Of a stretch of 64,000 bases of DNA, positions 1 to 9,780 are shown piece by piece; the stretch's first letter is position 1, and every line of letters begins with the position of its first letter. Below the pieces are notes generated by a model. It ran no database searches and was not told where the DNA came from. It was given only the letters and a program-made list of their open reading frames with translations. Origin of the DNA: Topomyia yanbarensis (lineage: Eukaryota; Arthropoda; Insecta; Diptera; Culicidae). The DNA lies in assembly GCF_030247195.1 (NCBI RefSeq), contig NC_080672.1, positions 191,361,810-191,425,809 on the forward strand. Reading direction: 5' to 3'. Position numbers and translations under genes: made by a program.

Positions 1-950
1 GCAGGAGCCTGTTCAGGACTAAGTGCTGGTCTACGACACACATTCGGAACAGAAGTCAATGAGAGTAACGACAGGAGTGCCATAAGGCTCTATACTTGGC
101 TTAAAACTTTGGAACATGATGTATAATGGCATTCTAATGCTAAAGCTGTCTATGGGAGTCTTCGTTCACAATTACAAGAGAGACGATAGAAATGGTGGAA
201 ATGCTGACAATAGAATCTTATTTCAAGTCTTAAGATAGGTGTAAAATTTTTCTCTTTCATAAAAAAAATATTTCAACATTGTAACTTCCTAGTTTTAAAA
301 TATCCAAAATGTAAAAACAAAAGAATTTGGCACCGCCAAGCTAACGCATTTGTGCCTATAAAATAAACGAAATGGAAAAAAAGGTGATGGAGCAGTAAGA
401 GGCGTTTTCTGGCCACAGTGAGCACATGAGGCCAACGTCTTCAAATGTGTTTGTATGTATGTATATGTGTATAAAAGTGTGCTGAAGATACGCCGGAGCA
501 TCTTTCCGTGGTCTTTGAGTACCCTGATTCGGGATAGAGTGAAGCGATATGGCGGCTCTAAGCGTAGAAAGTCGTAGTCACGCAGATACTAGTAGGATGG
601 AGCTGACAGTTTGAATAAACTGATCCTACCGGCACCCTGTGAAGTAGACTAATTCCACTACAGGGGACTTCATCTTGTAGTTCGCGTCGAAGTGCCGGCG
701 GTACGTGGTGGAGGCGTCAACGATCCGGAAGCTAAGCTACATACGGAATCGTTGAACCGACCTCCGCACCTGAGGGATTCCATGAGAAATCGGCCGACCG
801 CAAAATATGACCATCGTCGATTCGAACGAAACTTTGCAGTTTTGTTCGGTTTATGAATCTCCATGATTTTCTCTGACAATTGCAATATTTTGGTACAAGA
901 ACAATTTTTCAAAAGGACTTTTTTACGAGCATTATTTTCCAAAAACTCTA
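1..950. other. No gene recognised
   Basis: Only short open frames are present, with no recognisable domain, RNA gene or clear repeat boundary. The stretch 530-790 is more GC-rich than its surroundings and could be an old transposon or transcript fragment, but I could not assign it. Confidence 0.4.
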
Positions 951-1113
951 AGTCGAGTACTCTATTTTATATAGCAAAACTTCCTGAGAACGAGTTACAG
1001 GAAATGAATATTTCTTCATGAAAAAAATATATACTGAAAAAATATGGTGTCAGTTTTTACAAAAACAAAACTTTAAAAATTTAAAAATTTAAATTGCAAA
1101 AAACACATTTTTG

Positions 1114-2345
1114 ATTAATTTTTTTTTATAATTGATTAATTTATTTAGGCCCAAATGCGGTAGCTCGACGAGGCCGATTGTTTGTTTTTTTACAATAAAT
1201 AAAAAAAACAGCTACGTTAAATTTTTGGTCTCGTTCAGGCGCAGCTTTCTGCTGCGTGTTGAGATCCTTTTTCTAGGGGGCGAAATATTGCCAGTGTTGT
1301 CCACTGCAAGTTGAGGTTCATTTCGTTTGTCTTTCGCGTTATCGTTCACGTCCATATCCTCATCCGTACTACTTTCCTGCTGCTCGCAGTCGGATGTTCC
1401 AGTTTGTGTTTTACTCTTAAGGGTCGTTTTAGTATGTTCGTTATCAACATTCGTTTCGTTGTTGTTGTTGCTGGTTGTTGGTGCTTGATCCATAGATGTT
1501 GGTTTTGCAGCTGTTAGTGGTTTAGCGTAAGATGGTTGTGTGCTGATTTCAGTTGGATTTGAGTTTTCCTTAACAGTTTCTACGCAAGGTTTTCCGAGGT
1601 GCAGCTTCTTCGTGCAGAACTGGCACGTAGGAATTTGCCCTGGGTACGTGACTAGTGATGTTTGATGAATGAGAACATCGTCACTTCCTAACGCTGTGAC
1701 GGTTATGTATGAGGGAATTGGCTTGGTCACACGCATTCTCACCACACGAACACCGTTAGGGATGCCCGAGAAAAAATTCCTCCAAGTCTCAAGTGTAACG
1801 GAGTCTACTTCTCCGTATTTTTGCAAGCATTTTTTAATCGCGCCGTCAGGGGTACGCGTAGCCAAATCATGGACACGAACTTCTACAGCGCCGTTCTCGA
1901 TGTATACGGGAATGCTATATTTAACATTGTCGCATTCGGCGGTGTGCTGCATATTGTTTCGCGAGGCGAATGACTCAGCTTGGTTAATGTTGTTGAACGA
2001 AATCAGCACGCAATGTTTGATATGATGCATTTGTAGGGTTTTCACTTCAGCCAGATTGAGTTTCATCTGCACTTTTAATAACTGTTCCACTTCCCGAATG
2101 GCTGGTCTTACGGGGCATTTCGAAAAATCAACAGCAACACAGTTCAACCGCAGCTGGGTTGCTTTTTGCTGGGCACCGTCACTCAACACTAATTCGCACA
2201 GTAGGTATAGGCTATTGTTATATGGACTGCTTGTGTGATAGGCACCGATTGATTTTTAGGTAGAATTGACTGTTTCACTTGCGCGGGACGATTTTTTGCT
2301 TCTGCTCAGGGCGAGATGTGAAGACAAACTGATTTAAATTTTATA
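1114..2345 (-). mobile_element. ORF1-only non-LTR retrotransposon remnant
   Basis: On the minus strand an ORF1-type reading frame is followed directly by a short 3' region with AATAAA-like motifs and an A-run (T-run on the plus strand near 1121-1129). There is no endonuclease or reverse transcriptase downstream. The unit interrupts the inverted arms of the element at 955-3185, so it is the younger insertion. It resembles half-LINE elements that keep ORF1 and a 3' tail and would depend on a partner's reverse transcriptase. The 5' end is truncated or decayed, and target-site duplications were not identified. Confidence 0.55.
1212..2255 (-). pseudogene. Non-LTR ORF1 (gag-like) with CCHC knuckle, 5' end lost
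   Basis: This is an open frame of about 347 codons that begins after a TAA at 2256-2258 and has no ATG near its start, so the N-terminus is missing. ORF1 proteins of non-LTR elements bind the element RNA. A zinc knuckle of the form C-x2-C-x4-H-x4-C (CQFCTKKLHLGKPC) lies near the middle of the frame, followed by a low-complexity Thr/Asn/Glu-rich tail and a basic C-terminus (PPRKRISTRSRKLR). The region before the knuckle resembles the RRM-like and gag-like part of mosquito ORF1 proteins. A fragment of a related ORF1 is at 6481-6753, sharing the pattern V-VDF--C--RP--REV---LKV. The frame itself has no internal stop, so decay is limited to the 5' end. The exact LINE clade is not determined. Confidence 0.65.
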
Positions 2346-3189
2346 TTTTGCCAACAAAAACCTAAAGAGAATAGAAACATCTTGAATGTGATTGCATGAT
2401 GGAGAGCTTATTGGTAAAAATGTTTTTCTAACAATAACTTTATACAAGTTTTTAAATTTCATACTAATTGACATACAAAACTGTAATTTTATTACAGAAT
2501 ATAAGTCTAAGTATTATTTTAAATTAAAATGTGTTTAACAAAAATCTCCTAAAATGCGATAGTTTTCGAGATATTTGGAATTTCGCTCCAACGAAAACAA
2601 TTAAATGTGTAATTAAACCCTTTTTAAAAGTTATTCGCGTTACCCCATCATAAAATGACAAAAATCTAATATTTATCGTTTTACAGAAGTAAAAGACACT
2701 TTTTCAATGAATTTGGAGCATGGAGAAGCTTTCAATAAAAAGGTTTTCCTAACAACAACTTTTCACATATTTTTATAATCCATACTATTTGCAGTCAAAA
2801 TCACAATTTTTTTTAAATATGATTATAAACGCAATTTTAAATCGAAATGCTCATAACAAAAATTTTCTGAAATGTAACAGTTCTTGAGATATTCCAAATT
2901 TTGTTTTAATAACACAATTATTTTGTTTTATTATTATTTATTAGTTGGACAACTATTTTACCAATAGGTTCTTTATCATGCAATCACATTCAAAATGCCT
3001 CTATTCTCTATAAAAAATTAGGAAAAATGGGTTTTTTTGCAATTTTAATTTTTAATATGAGATTTTGTTTTGGGTAAAAAATGATGCAAAATGTTTTTCA
3101 GTGCATATTTTTTTTCGTGAAGAATTCTTCATTCCCTTAACTTGTTCTCAGATAGTGTTGCTGTGTAAAATAAAGTAACAGAACAAAAA

Positions 3190-4671
3190 TTAAAGGGTTG
3201 TGTACAGGACACGACCACGGGGACATTAAAAATGTAGCTTTTTTCAAGAGCGTACAAATGAATTTTATCTATCACACATATCGACTCACGTTCTTGTTCA
3301 ATCGCCTGTTTTCATATGTTACAATTTGCTATATACCCTCCCCATCAAAACATAATTTATTGAAGGTCTTTTAACGGTAATCTATTAATTAATCAAGTAT
3401 CTCACTAGGTGATTGGCATTATTTGGCTGATCCATCTAGTAAAAATAGTCTGGTCTGTCCAGAAAATATATTCAAAAGAAAAGTTCCATATTGAGAGCTG
3501 TGATGAGGAAGCCCACGCCCGCCAAAGGAAATATACAGATTCTCCATGAAATATGAAATTTCATTTTCCATTTAAATTTTCAATAATGTACTAATGAACT
3601 TAAGTAAACAATCTTAAGTTTAAGTATTTCTTGATCGATTAGTGGTGGAAAAATGAAATTATTTGATAAATTACATTGTTATGCAACGTTCGCACTACCA
3701 GTTAAAATGGGTTTTTTATGCTATCTTGGTGACATTTTTCTTCTTGCTAATTATTAAAACGTGTTATAACTCTGTAGTGTAAACATTGTATTATTAAACC
3801 AATTCTGCAGCGTTTTATGTTATATAGGTGTTTTATGTGGTAATAGGACCAGAGATGGGAATTATCATTCATTCGCATGATTCTTGGCGAATCCGTTCGT
3901 TGCTTTGACAGCAGCCAGTCGTTCATTCACGATCCGACTAAAACTCTCCAAAAGAACACAACTGAACGTAGGTAGAAATGAACTTCCGAAAATGTGAGCC
4001 AGGTAAAAGAATGATACGTACTATGTTGAATGAAGAAGATCGTGTTCTTCATTCGCGGACTTAATCGGAAGATTGTGCTGTAAACATTCACAAGTGAATC
4101 AACTTTTAGTTCACAAATGAATGTGACATTGTATTCTCTGGCTGGGTTAGGTCAACTTTATAGTGCAAATGTACACTATAATCAATGTTGAGAAGTAGAT
4201 TGCACTACAATCCACTTGAAATTGATATTGTGATATGCACGGAATCGTTTTAAGAAGTTATTTTTTTCTCCAGCACATTGCAAACTATTTACTCAACAAT
4301 AAGAGATCACCAAGTGAAAATTTTATAGGTCTATAAACAAGAACGACAAGTTTTTTTTTTATTAGAACGATCCGGTGAATGTTTTGAAATGAATCTATGC
4401 GAATGAAAGAATGCATTCATTTGCGATCCTTTCTGCTTTCATTCAAAACACTACGTATGCGATGGAGAATGAATCATAGCCGGGTGCTGTCACTTTTTTT
4501 CAGTTCTGTGTTTTGCTTCTCGCTTTCGCACGAACGCGTAACTCTGCACAAGAAGGGTTGCCGAGATCGGGTTTCACAGTAAGAGCACGTTGGTGGATGA
4601 TTTCAAATTGATCGTTTCGTGAAATGATTTTTCCCATGCCTGAATAGGACTGACATAATTATATCTTCAGT
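3190..4671. other. No gene recognised; AT-rich
   Basis: No supported coding region. Around 3850-4140 the motif ATTCATTCG and variants recur irregularly, which suggests old repeat debris, but no unit or boundary can be defined. Confidence 0.4.
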
Positions 4672-4940
4672 ACAGCGGTTTGTTTCATAATTTAAAACAG
4701 ATTTATTTTAAAATTTAAATTAGTATACCCAACCGTTCTATTTATTGTATACTTTAAAACGCAATTAGAACTGTGTTTTAAATACATAGGGTAGGACAGA
4801 TATTCTGACTGGATAAACTGGGAAAACAATTTTAAGTCCAGTAACGCTTAAGACATGGCTTGAATTTGAATCGAAAAAGAACACCCGCTTCAACTGCTGC
4901 TGTGACGGTAAGTTCTGTTTTAAAATTTTCCGTTGTGTGC
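4672..4940. repeat. Dispersed repeat copy, related to 62158-62571
   Basis: Several blocks match 62240-62520 in the same order and orientation: the CCGTTCTATTT-TTG block, the shared GAACTGTGTTTTAAATACAT, CAGTAACGCT-AAG-CATGG, and AACTGCTGCTG followed by AAGTTCT-TTTTAAAATTTTC. The copy here is diverged and has lost the clear termini seen at 62158-62571, which identify the family as a TAA-flanked MITE. Confidence 0.65.
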
Positions 4941-5012
4941 AGTACGAAACAAAAGTGTTTGAAATTAGAAAACAAAAAGTTCTGCTGGGAATGTGATTAT
5001 TTTCGATGCAAT

Positions 5013-5132
5013 TACACTCAGATTTTTCACGCAGGGGATACAGGCCGTGTAAATGAAAACCGCGTAAATTAAAAAAAACGCGGTGATGAAAACCGCGTAA
5101 ATTTCAAAATCCGCGTAAAAAACCTGAGTGTA
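5013..5132. mobile_element. Short MITE with TACACTCAG termini
   Basis: The left end TACACTCAGATTTTTCACGC is mirrored by the right end GCGTAAAAAACCTGAGTGTA, giving imperfect inverted repeats of about 20 bp around a 120-bp unit. The interior repeats short GCGTAAA/CCGCG motifs. Outer TA dinucleotides are compatible with a TA target site. There is no coding capacity. Confidence 0.55.
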
Positions 5133-6288
5133 CTCTCCTATATAAAATACTACGCTGCAGTGCAATAACTACAGAAGCACATTGTCAGATGCCTTACTGA
5201 TAAAAAACATATAACCGAAATATGAAACATGAAACCAATAGGCTCTTTACCCTACGCAGCTACAAAGCGCCGTAAACATGGATTAACAAGTAACAACGCA
5301 CACGCATGCATAAAAATAAATATATTTTTTTCAAACGCAACACTCTTAAGCAGCACACACCATATTGAATTAAATCCAAACCACCCCGCCCACCCACTTT
5401 GTAAATCATTCTGTGACACCGTGCTGGTACCCGAAAAATCCGCACAGGGCCACCGCTACCGAAAATGCATAGCGTCTACCGCTTATTGTAGTGCCCAGAC
5501 ACTGCAACCATGATCTTACCCGTTCGACATAAGAACAAAAACTGATTCAAACGGGTACGCGTCACCTCTATTTATAAACTAACCGTATATGGTTTAGTCA
5601 CTTAGGTGCGAGTGTGTGCAAATGCCAACGTTATCGAAAATCGATAGCGCTTATTGCATCGCCCGGAGACGATGTTGCTCGTATGGGATAAGAGCAACAA
5701 CTGATTTAAACGGACATGCGTTGCTTCTATTTATGACTTTTCGTGTTTCATTGAGCAACTAAGCTGCCCTCTTTTGACGGCTGTGTCTGAGAAATCTGCC
5801 TCACGACTGGTAATTTTCCCGTTTTTCGTGAACTTTTTAATTTTACCAACTTCCAAAAGTCTACTTTTATTGGGGAGATATTAAATTATTACCAATATTT
5901 AAGTTAGGTGTTTCTGAATCGGTTGGTGCATGAATGATTAAAATCCATCTAGTAATATCGGAGTTATAAGCGTGCAAACCTTACATAGTTTCGTTACATG
6001 GAAGATAGTTTAGATTTTAGAATGACACCTAGCCCCAGATAGTGGAGTAAGACATTTTTAATGTCAAAAAATTTTGAAATTCATGCACATAGCAACGTCT
6101 ACGCCACAAAAGTGAGTCCCATACTGAACAGGCAAGGCGTTTGAAGCTTTTTAAACCTTACTATAAGAAAGGTATTATTTATTGTCTCCCAGTACATACA
6201 CAGCTGTAGTCGATTGATTGAATCGAAATGAATATGAAACTCAGCCATCCGGACCTCGGTAAAAATTCGATTTTCAGTGCAATCACAT
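5133..6288. other. No gene recognised; contains a diverged tandem pair
   Basis: Two diverged segments, about 5458-5585 and 5635-5765, share the order CGAAAAT-GATAGCG, GCTTATTG, CCC-GACA-TG, ATAAGA-CAA-AACTGATT-AAACGG and CTCTATTTAT. They appear to be an old direct duplication of about 180 bp. No ORF is supported in the interval. Confidence 0.4.
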
Positions 6289-6520
6289 AACCTGCCTATT
6301 TTATCGATTTTGTTGGCTATTTTGAACAAATTTAAAACTAAGAGAAATAGAAGCAATGAAATTGAAAGACGGATAGGTATTCTAGAGCGAATCAGTTATA
6401 AACTTAGAACGGAAAACTAGAACTAGGCAGGCTCATATGTACATGATCGAAAGGAAATGTGGAGAATCCTTTGCCTTCTGTTAAGTAGGAGTTGGGCGTT
6501 GCATCCAAGTCAAGTTGGGC
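6289..6520 (-). repeat. Dispersed repeat shared with 61108-61330
   Basis: This segment is closely similar to 61108-61330, including the blocks ATCGATTTTGTTGGCTATTT, AATTGAAAGACGGATAGG and GCAGGCTCATATG. It abuts the ORF1 fragment at 6481-6753 on the minus strand, so it is probably 3' sequence of the same retrotransposon family. The copy near 61 kb lacks that coding part. Confidence 0.65.
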
Positions 6521-6753
6521 AGCAGAGAGTTAAGTTTACATGTAGACGGGAATCTTAATTTTAACCCTGTCACCTTTAAGGATATCACTACTGCACTGCA
6601 CAGGGTATGATACTGAAGATAGGCGACTTCCGAAAGTCTAATCTCCACTTTTACCTTCAGAAAATATTTCACCTCACGAAGACACGGTCGTCTGGAACAA
6701 AATTTGAAGTCAACGACAGCGGTGTTGGATCGAATCAGAGCTTTTAACTTCAC
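6481..6753 (-). pseudogene. ORF1 fragment of a non-LTR retrotransposon
   Basis: This is a 90-codon open frame. Its first half matches the first part of the ORF1 at 1212-2255: the pattern A-VDF-FC-RRPC-REVK-FLKV and the following L-EV--LQ-H are kept. The zinc knuckle and C-terminal region are absent, and the frame runs into unrelated residues at its end. It is a decayed partial copy, not a gene. Confidence 0.5.
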
Positions 6754-7127
6754 TCTTGGTGACAGGAATAGATGGACTTCTGATTCATTTTCAAAGCTAA
6801 TTGTAACTCACACAATTTGCTAGCAACGTTTCAGTTATTTTCGGTTCAAATTCAATTTCTGTTTCAAACTGAAGTTTGTTTCTGTGCAGGCTCGGAGTGG
6901 GATTATCGAGCAAAAATACAGTTCACTTATGCTCTAAAATTTAAAAAATGCCGTAGTCTGCTTTCACATATAACATGTTTGTGAATTAATTCATACTTCC
7001 AATCGATTCTGTGTGAATTAATAAAGGAGGCGTTGAAACTGAATGCTAGCTTCGGCAGAGCTGCAAATTTTCAATTGGGTTTTACATCAACCAACCTAAC
7101 CCCAAAAAATGAACCGAATGAACTTCA

Positions 7128-7250
7128 TTTGACAATTCTCGGTGGTTTGTTTACATGGGAGTTACGTGAGCTCGAATGTAACAGATGAGCACTCGTTGCA
7201 TTCGCACTCACGCAACTGACAAAGTAAACAAACCACCGAGAATTGTCAAA
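7128..7250. repeat. Foldback sequence with 27-bp perfect arms
   Basis: Positions 7128-7154 (starting TTTGACAATTCTCGG) are the exact reverse complement of 7224-7250 (ending CCGAGAATTGTCAAA). About 69 bp lie between them, and the pairing continues imperfectly inward (GTTACGTGAG against CTCACGCAAC) and outward. This is a MITE or foldback relic immediately left of the ISL2EU-like element. Confidence 0.7.
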
Positions 7251-7347
7251 CATGAACTTAATTCATCATTAGTTCATTCGTGTCGTCATCTTGTAGAACT
7301 CAATAGACTTATCCAGCTGTGTTAGTATTGAGTCGGTTTGACAATTG

Positions 7348-7365
7348 AATTGGGAGGAAAACAAA
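7348..7365. repeat. 18-bp direct repeat, left copy
   Basis: AATTGGGAGGAAAACAAA recurs exactly at 11933-11950 in the same orientation, and both copies follow a TTGACA. Unlike terminal inverted repeats, the two copies are direct. They could be subterminal transposase sites or old promoter sequence of the two genes. Confidence 0.7.
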
Positions 7366-7512
7366 TCACTGTCATCATTTGATAGAAAATGGTAAGTAAA
7401 GACGACGAAAACTATATTTTATTTTATTGCTAAAAATGTTAATACAATTTCATAAAATACCAAATAATATGCAGGATTCCGTCGAAGCTACCGTTCGCTA
7501 TCAGCAAAAAGT

Positions 7513-9436
7513 ATGTGCCACGGAACAGATCCGTATTCCGTGAAAACCTCACAGAAAGATGTTCCCTTGTATGTAACGTTTGCACGAATTTACCAATTTT
7601 TGGTGATAGATCCCAACCCGTTCACAGGAGCCGCGAAGAATTGTGCGAAGGCCATGGATCTCTACTTCAAAAATGGATGGGTGAGAAACATATCCGGGAA
7701 AAAAGTACAAGATGTGTATGTAGTACATGGGTCAGTGCATCATTCCTTTGCGCGGAATGAAAAACCGCTTGCAACTTGGGCCATCATTAAGGATGACGGT
7801 ACTATTTTAGCTGCGCATTGCACTTGTGCAATTGGAATTTTGGAATCGTGTAGCCATGTCGGAGCTACACTTTTTGCTTTGGAAGGCATCAGAACAGCAG
7901 TCCTCGAGAAAAAAGTACGTATCAGGATTTTTAACATTGCTCAGAATCTCCTGTGTAGATTTTTCCCGGAATGAAAAATTTCTCGGACAAACACTTCCCG
8001 TAGTCGAGAAACTTAGTGAAGATAGTACTTGTGAACCTGCAGAATTACGTCTTCGTAAGAGTAATATAATGAAAAAATCTTAGTTTTCTGAAGGTCAGTA
8101 TTAAAATTTTGGGATGGTGAATTTTCAACTCTGCAACTTACAAATAAGCGGAATTTTTTTCGAGTTGCATAAATTGATTATTGCATTGCTAGTTCATCAA
8201 GTCAGATTGCTGGATCCGGGTTTGAACGGAAATGCTGTGAGATTAGTCTGATAGTCATAAACTTGGTACGATTGTAGCCTAATTATGTACAAACCCTATA
8301 CATATGTGAACACTTTGAATTCGTTGTTGCTAAAAAGTTTGTTTCCTTCTCATTGCAGCTTTCTGTAACAGATCTTCCAGCATAGTGGAAAAAAACCACC
8401 GTCTTCCATTACCGATAACTTATACAAGAAGGTCAGGGATATCGATTTTGGCAGGAAGATTCGACGCACATATCCAACAATGGCTTCTGCTAACTCTTAT
8501 GAGGATCGATGCACAGAACTATTAAGTGCTATACAAAAGGACAACGTGACTGTTGCTGCTATGTTGCAGTTTTGTGATCCAAAATTGAGCTACAGATGTG
8601 CATTTTGTCTTGAGGAAGAGACAACGGAACGATATTTCGAAGCATATATTCTACGTCGTTTGTATAATCCTTCTTTGAAATCCACAAAATTGGATGCAAT
8701 ACGAAAGTTTGCGATTCAAAGTTACTACTGTCTTGCCAAGGACCCAGCTATGTTAGCAGAAATCGAGCGTATGACGGCAGGGCAAAGCGATTGTAAATGG
8801 TGGAGATGTTTCAGGAGCGGTCGGATTACAGCTTCAGTTTTAAAAGAAGTGTGCAACACAAGAATTATGCGTCCTTCGTTCTCGTTGATTTCCAAGATAT
8901 GCTATCCTGAGCACAATATTTTCTCATCGCCAGCAACAAGATATGGGAAACGAGATGAGGAAAACGCTATACAGAGGTTGTATGATGCTGTCGCGGACTT
9001 GCATCAAAATTTAACAAGGCAGAAATCTGGATTAATCATTTCGGAAAATAATCCTTGCCTTGGAGCGTCACCGGATGCAATCTTTCGTTGTGACTGCCAT
9101 GATATTATTTCAGTGGAAGTTAAATGCCCTTATTCGGCACGAGATTGTCCGGATATGATAGAAGTGCTTCTCAATCTCAAAGATCCTTTTCTATATAAAA
9201 ATTGTAACGAAGATGTTTTTTTAAATCAAAATCACAAGTACTACTATCAAGCGTTGATGCAAGTATATCTATCCAAAGCAGCATTCGGCTACTTCTTTGT
9301 TTGGTCTCCCACGCAAGTGTTAGTATTTGAGATAAAGCGGAATGATAGTCTTTGGTTATACTGGCAAGAGAAAGCAATTCTATTTTTTCAAAATGTTATT
9401 TTACCAGAACTTCTGGCAAAAAAATACAGCGAGTAG
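7513..9436 (+). pseudogene. SWIM plus YqaJ nuclease protein of ISL2EU element
   Basis: Two exons are apparent. Exon 1 (7513-7914) encodes the stretch DPYSV and later a SWIM zinc finger, HCTC followed by CSHVGA. It ends at an in-frame GTACGT donor at 7915. The acceptor is TTGCAG at 8353-8358, in the same phase, and the second exon reads LSVTDLPA before a TAG at 8383-8385. A run of seven A at 8389-8395 then shifts the frame into the long open frame that ends at 9436 (ATG at 8480 is internal). That part is a YqaJ/lambda-exonuclease-like PD-(D/E)XK domain: GASPDAIF supplies the Asp, ISVEVKCP the E-x-K, and YYYQALMQ the C-terminal Gln motif. The upstream frame is also uncertain: an ATG at 7389 followed directly by GTAAGT, and an acceptor at 7474, lead into a frame that stops before joining 7513. 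YqaJ-type nucleases digest or nick DNA ends; the role in transposition is not established. Broken by at least one stop and one or two frame changes. Confidence 0.85.
7915..8358 (+). other. Predicted intron of the YqaJ gene
   Basis: GTACGT at the 5' side and a T-rich tract ending in TTGCAG at the 3' side join the two coding parts in phase 0, between the SWIM-containing exon and the YqaJ exon. The intron is 444 nt and has stops in all forward frames. Confidence 0.65.
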
Positions 9437-9780
9437 TAAATAACCATGAAATAAAAAAATAAGTGAATCAGAATGATATTGTAGAGTAAAGCTAAATAAA
9501 CTCTTGTAGGTACATACCGCTACTTAGAATTTTGCATATAAACCTGGAATTTACTTCCCACCGATAGGCGTGCGTTAAAATGCATGTCCAGTTGTATTTA
9601 TTTAGCATTCCAAGAGAAATTGCCTAAGATCATGCATTTTTCATGTTTATTAACGATAACCTGCCTCTTAGCTCAAGTCTACAAAGATACATAATTATTT
9701 CTAGGAAAGATGACTGGTCAACAGACAATGAAGTAATCTGACAAATTGTTATTTATTTGTAAAATAAAAATGACAAAATA
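9437..9780. other. Shared 3' region between convergent transposon genes
   Basis: AT-rich spacer between the stop codons of the YqaJ gene and the DDE gene. AATAAA-like signals occur on the plus strand near 9449-9456 and on the minus strand near 9750-9770, consistent with 3' ends on both strands. Confidence 0.5.

Larger units (their letters stand above)
955..3185. repeat. Element with long inverted arms, split by a retrotransposon
   Basis: The sequence at about 955-1113 is the imperfect reverse complement of about 3015-3181. Shared blocks include CTGAGAAC-AGTTA, GAATGAA/GAATATT-CTTCA and a run of AAAAATAT-CACTGAAAAA. After an interruption the pairing resumes: 2360-2412 pairs with about 2955-3015 through the shared 17-mer TTGAATGTGATTGCATG. 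The arms therefore become continuous only if about 1114-2345 is removed, and that is where the ORF1 element lies. This is a non-autonomous terminal-inverted-repeat element of about 1 kb with a later insertion. Exact ends and target duplication are not clear, so no superfamily is assigned. Confidence 0.6.

Noticed and set aside
8480..9436. YqaJ ORF as an endogenous virus or bacterial contamination
   Set aside because: It has an upstream exon joined by a good intron, a SWIM finger and a THAP/DDE partner, all typical of a eukaryotic transposon.
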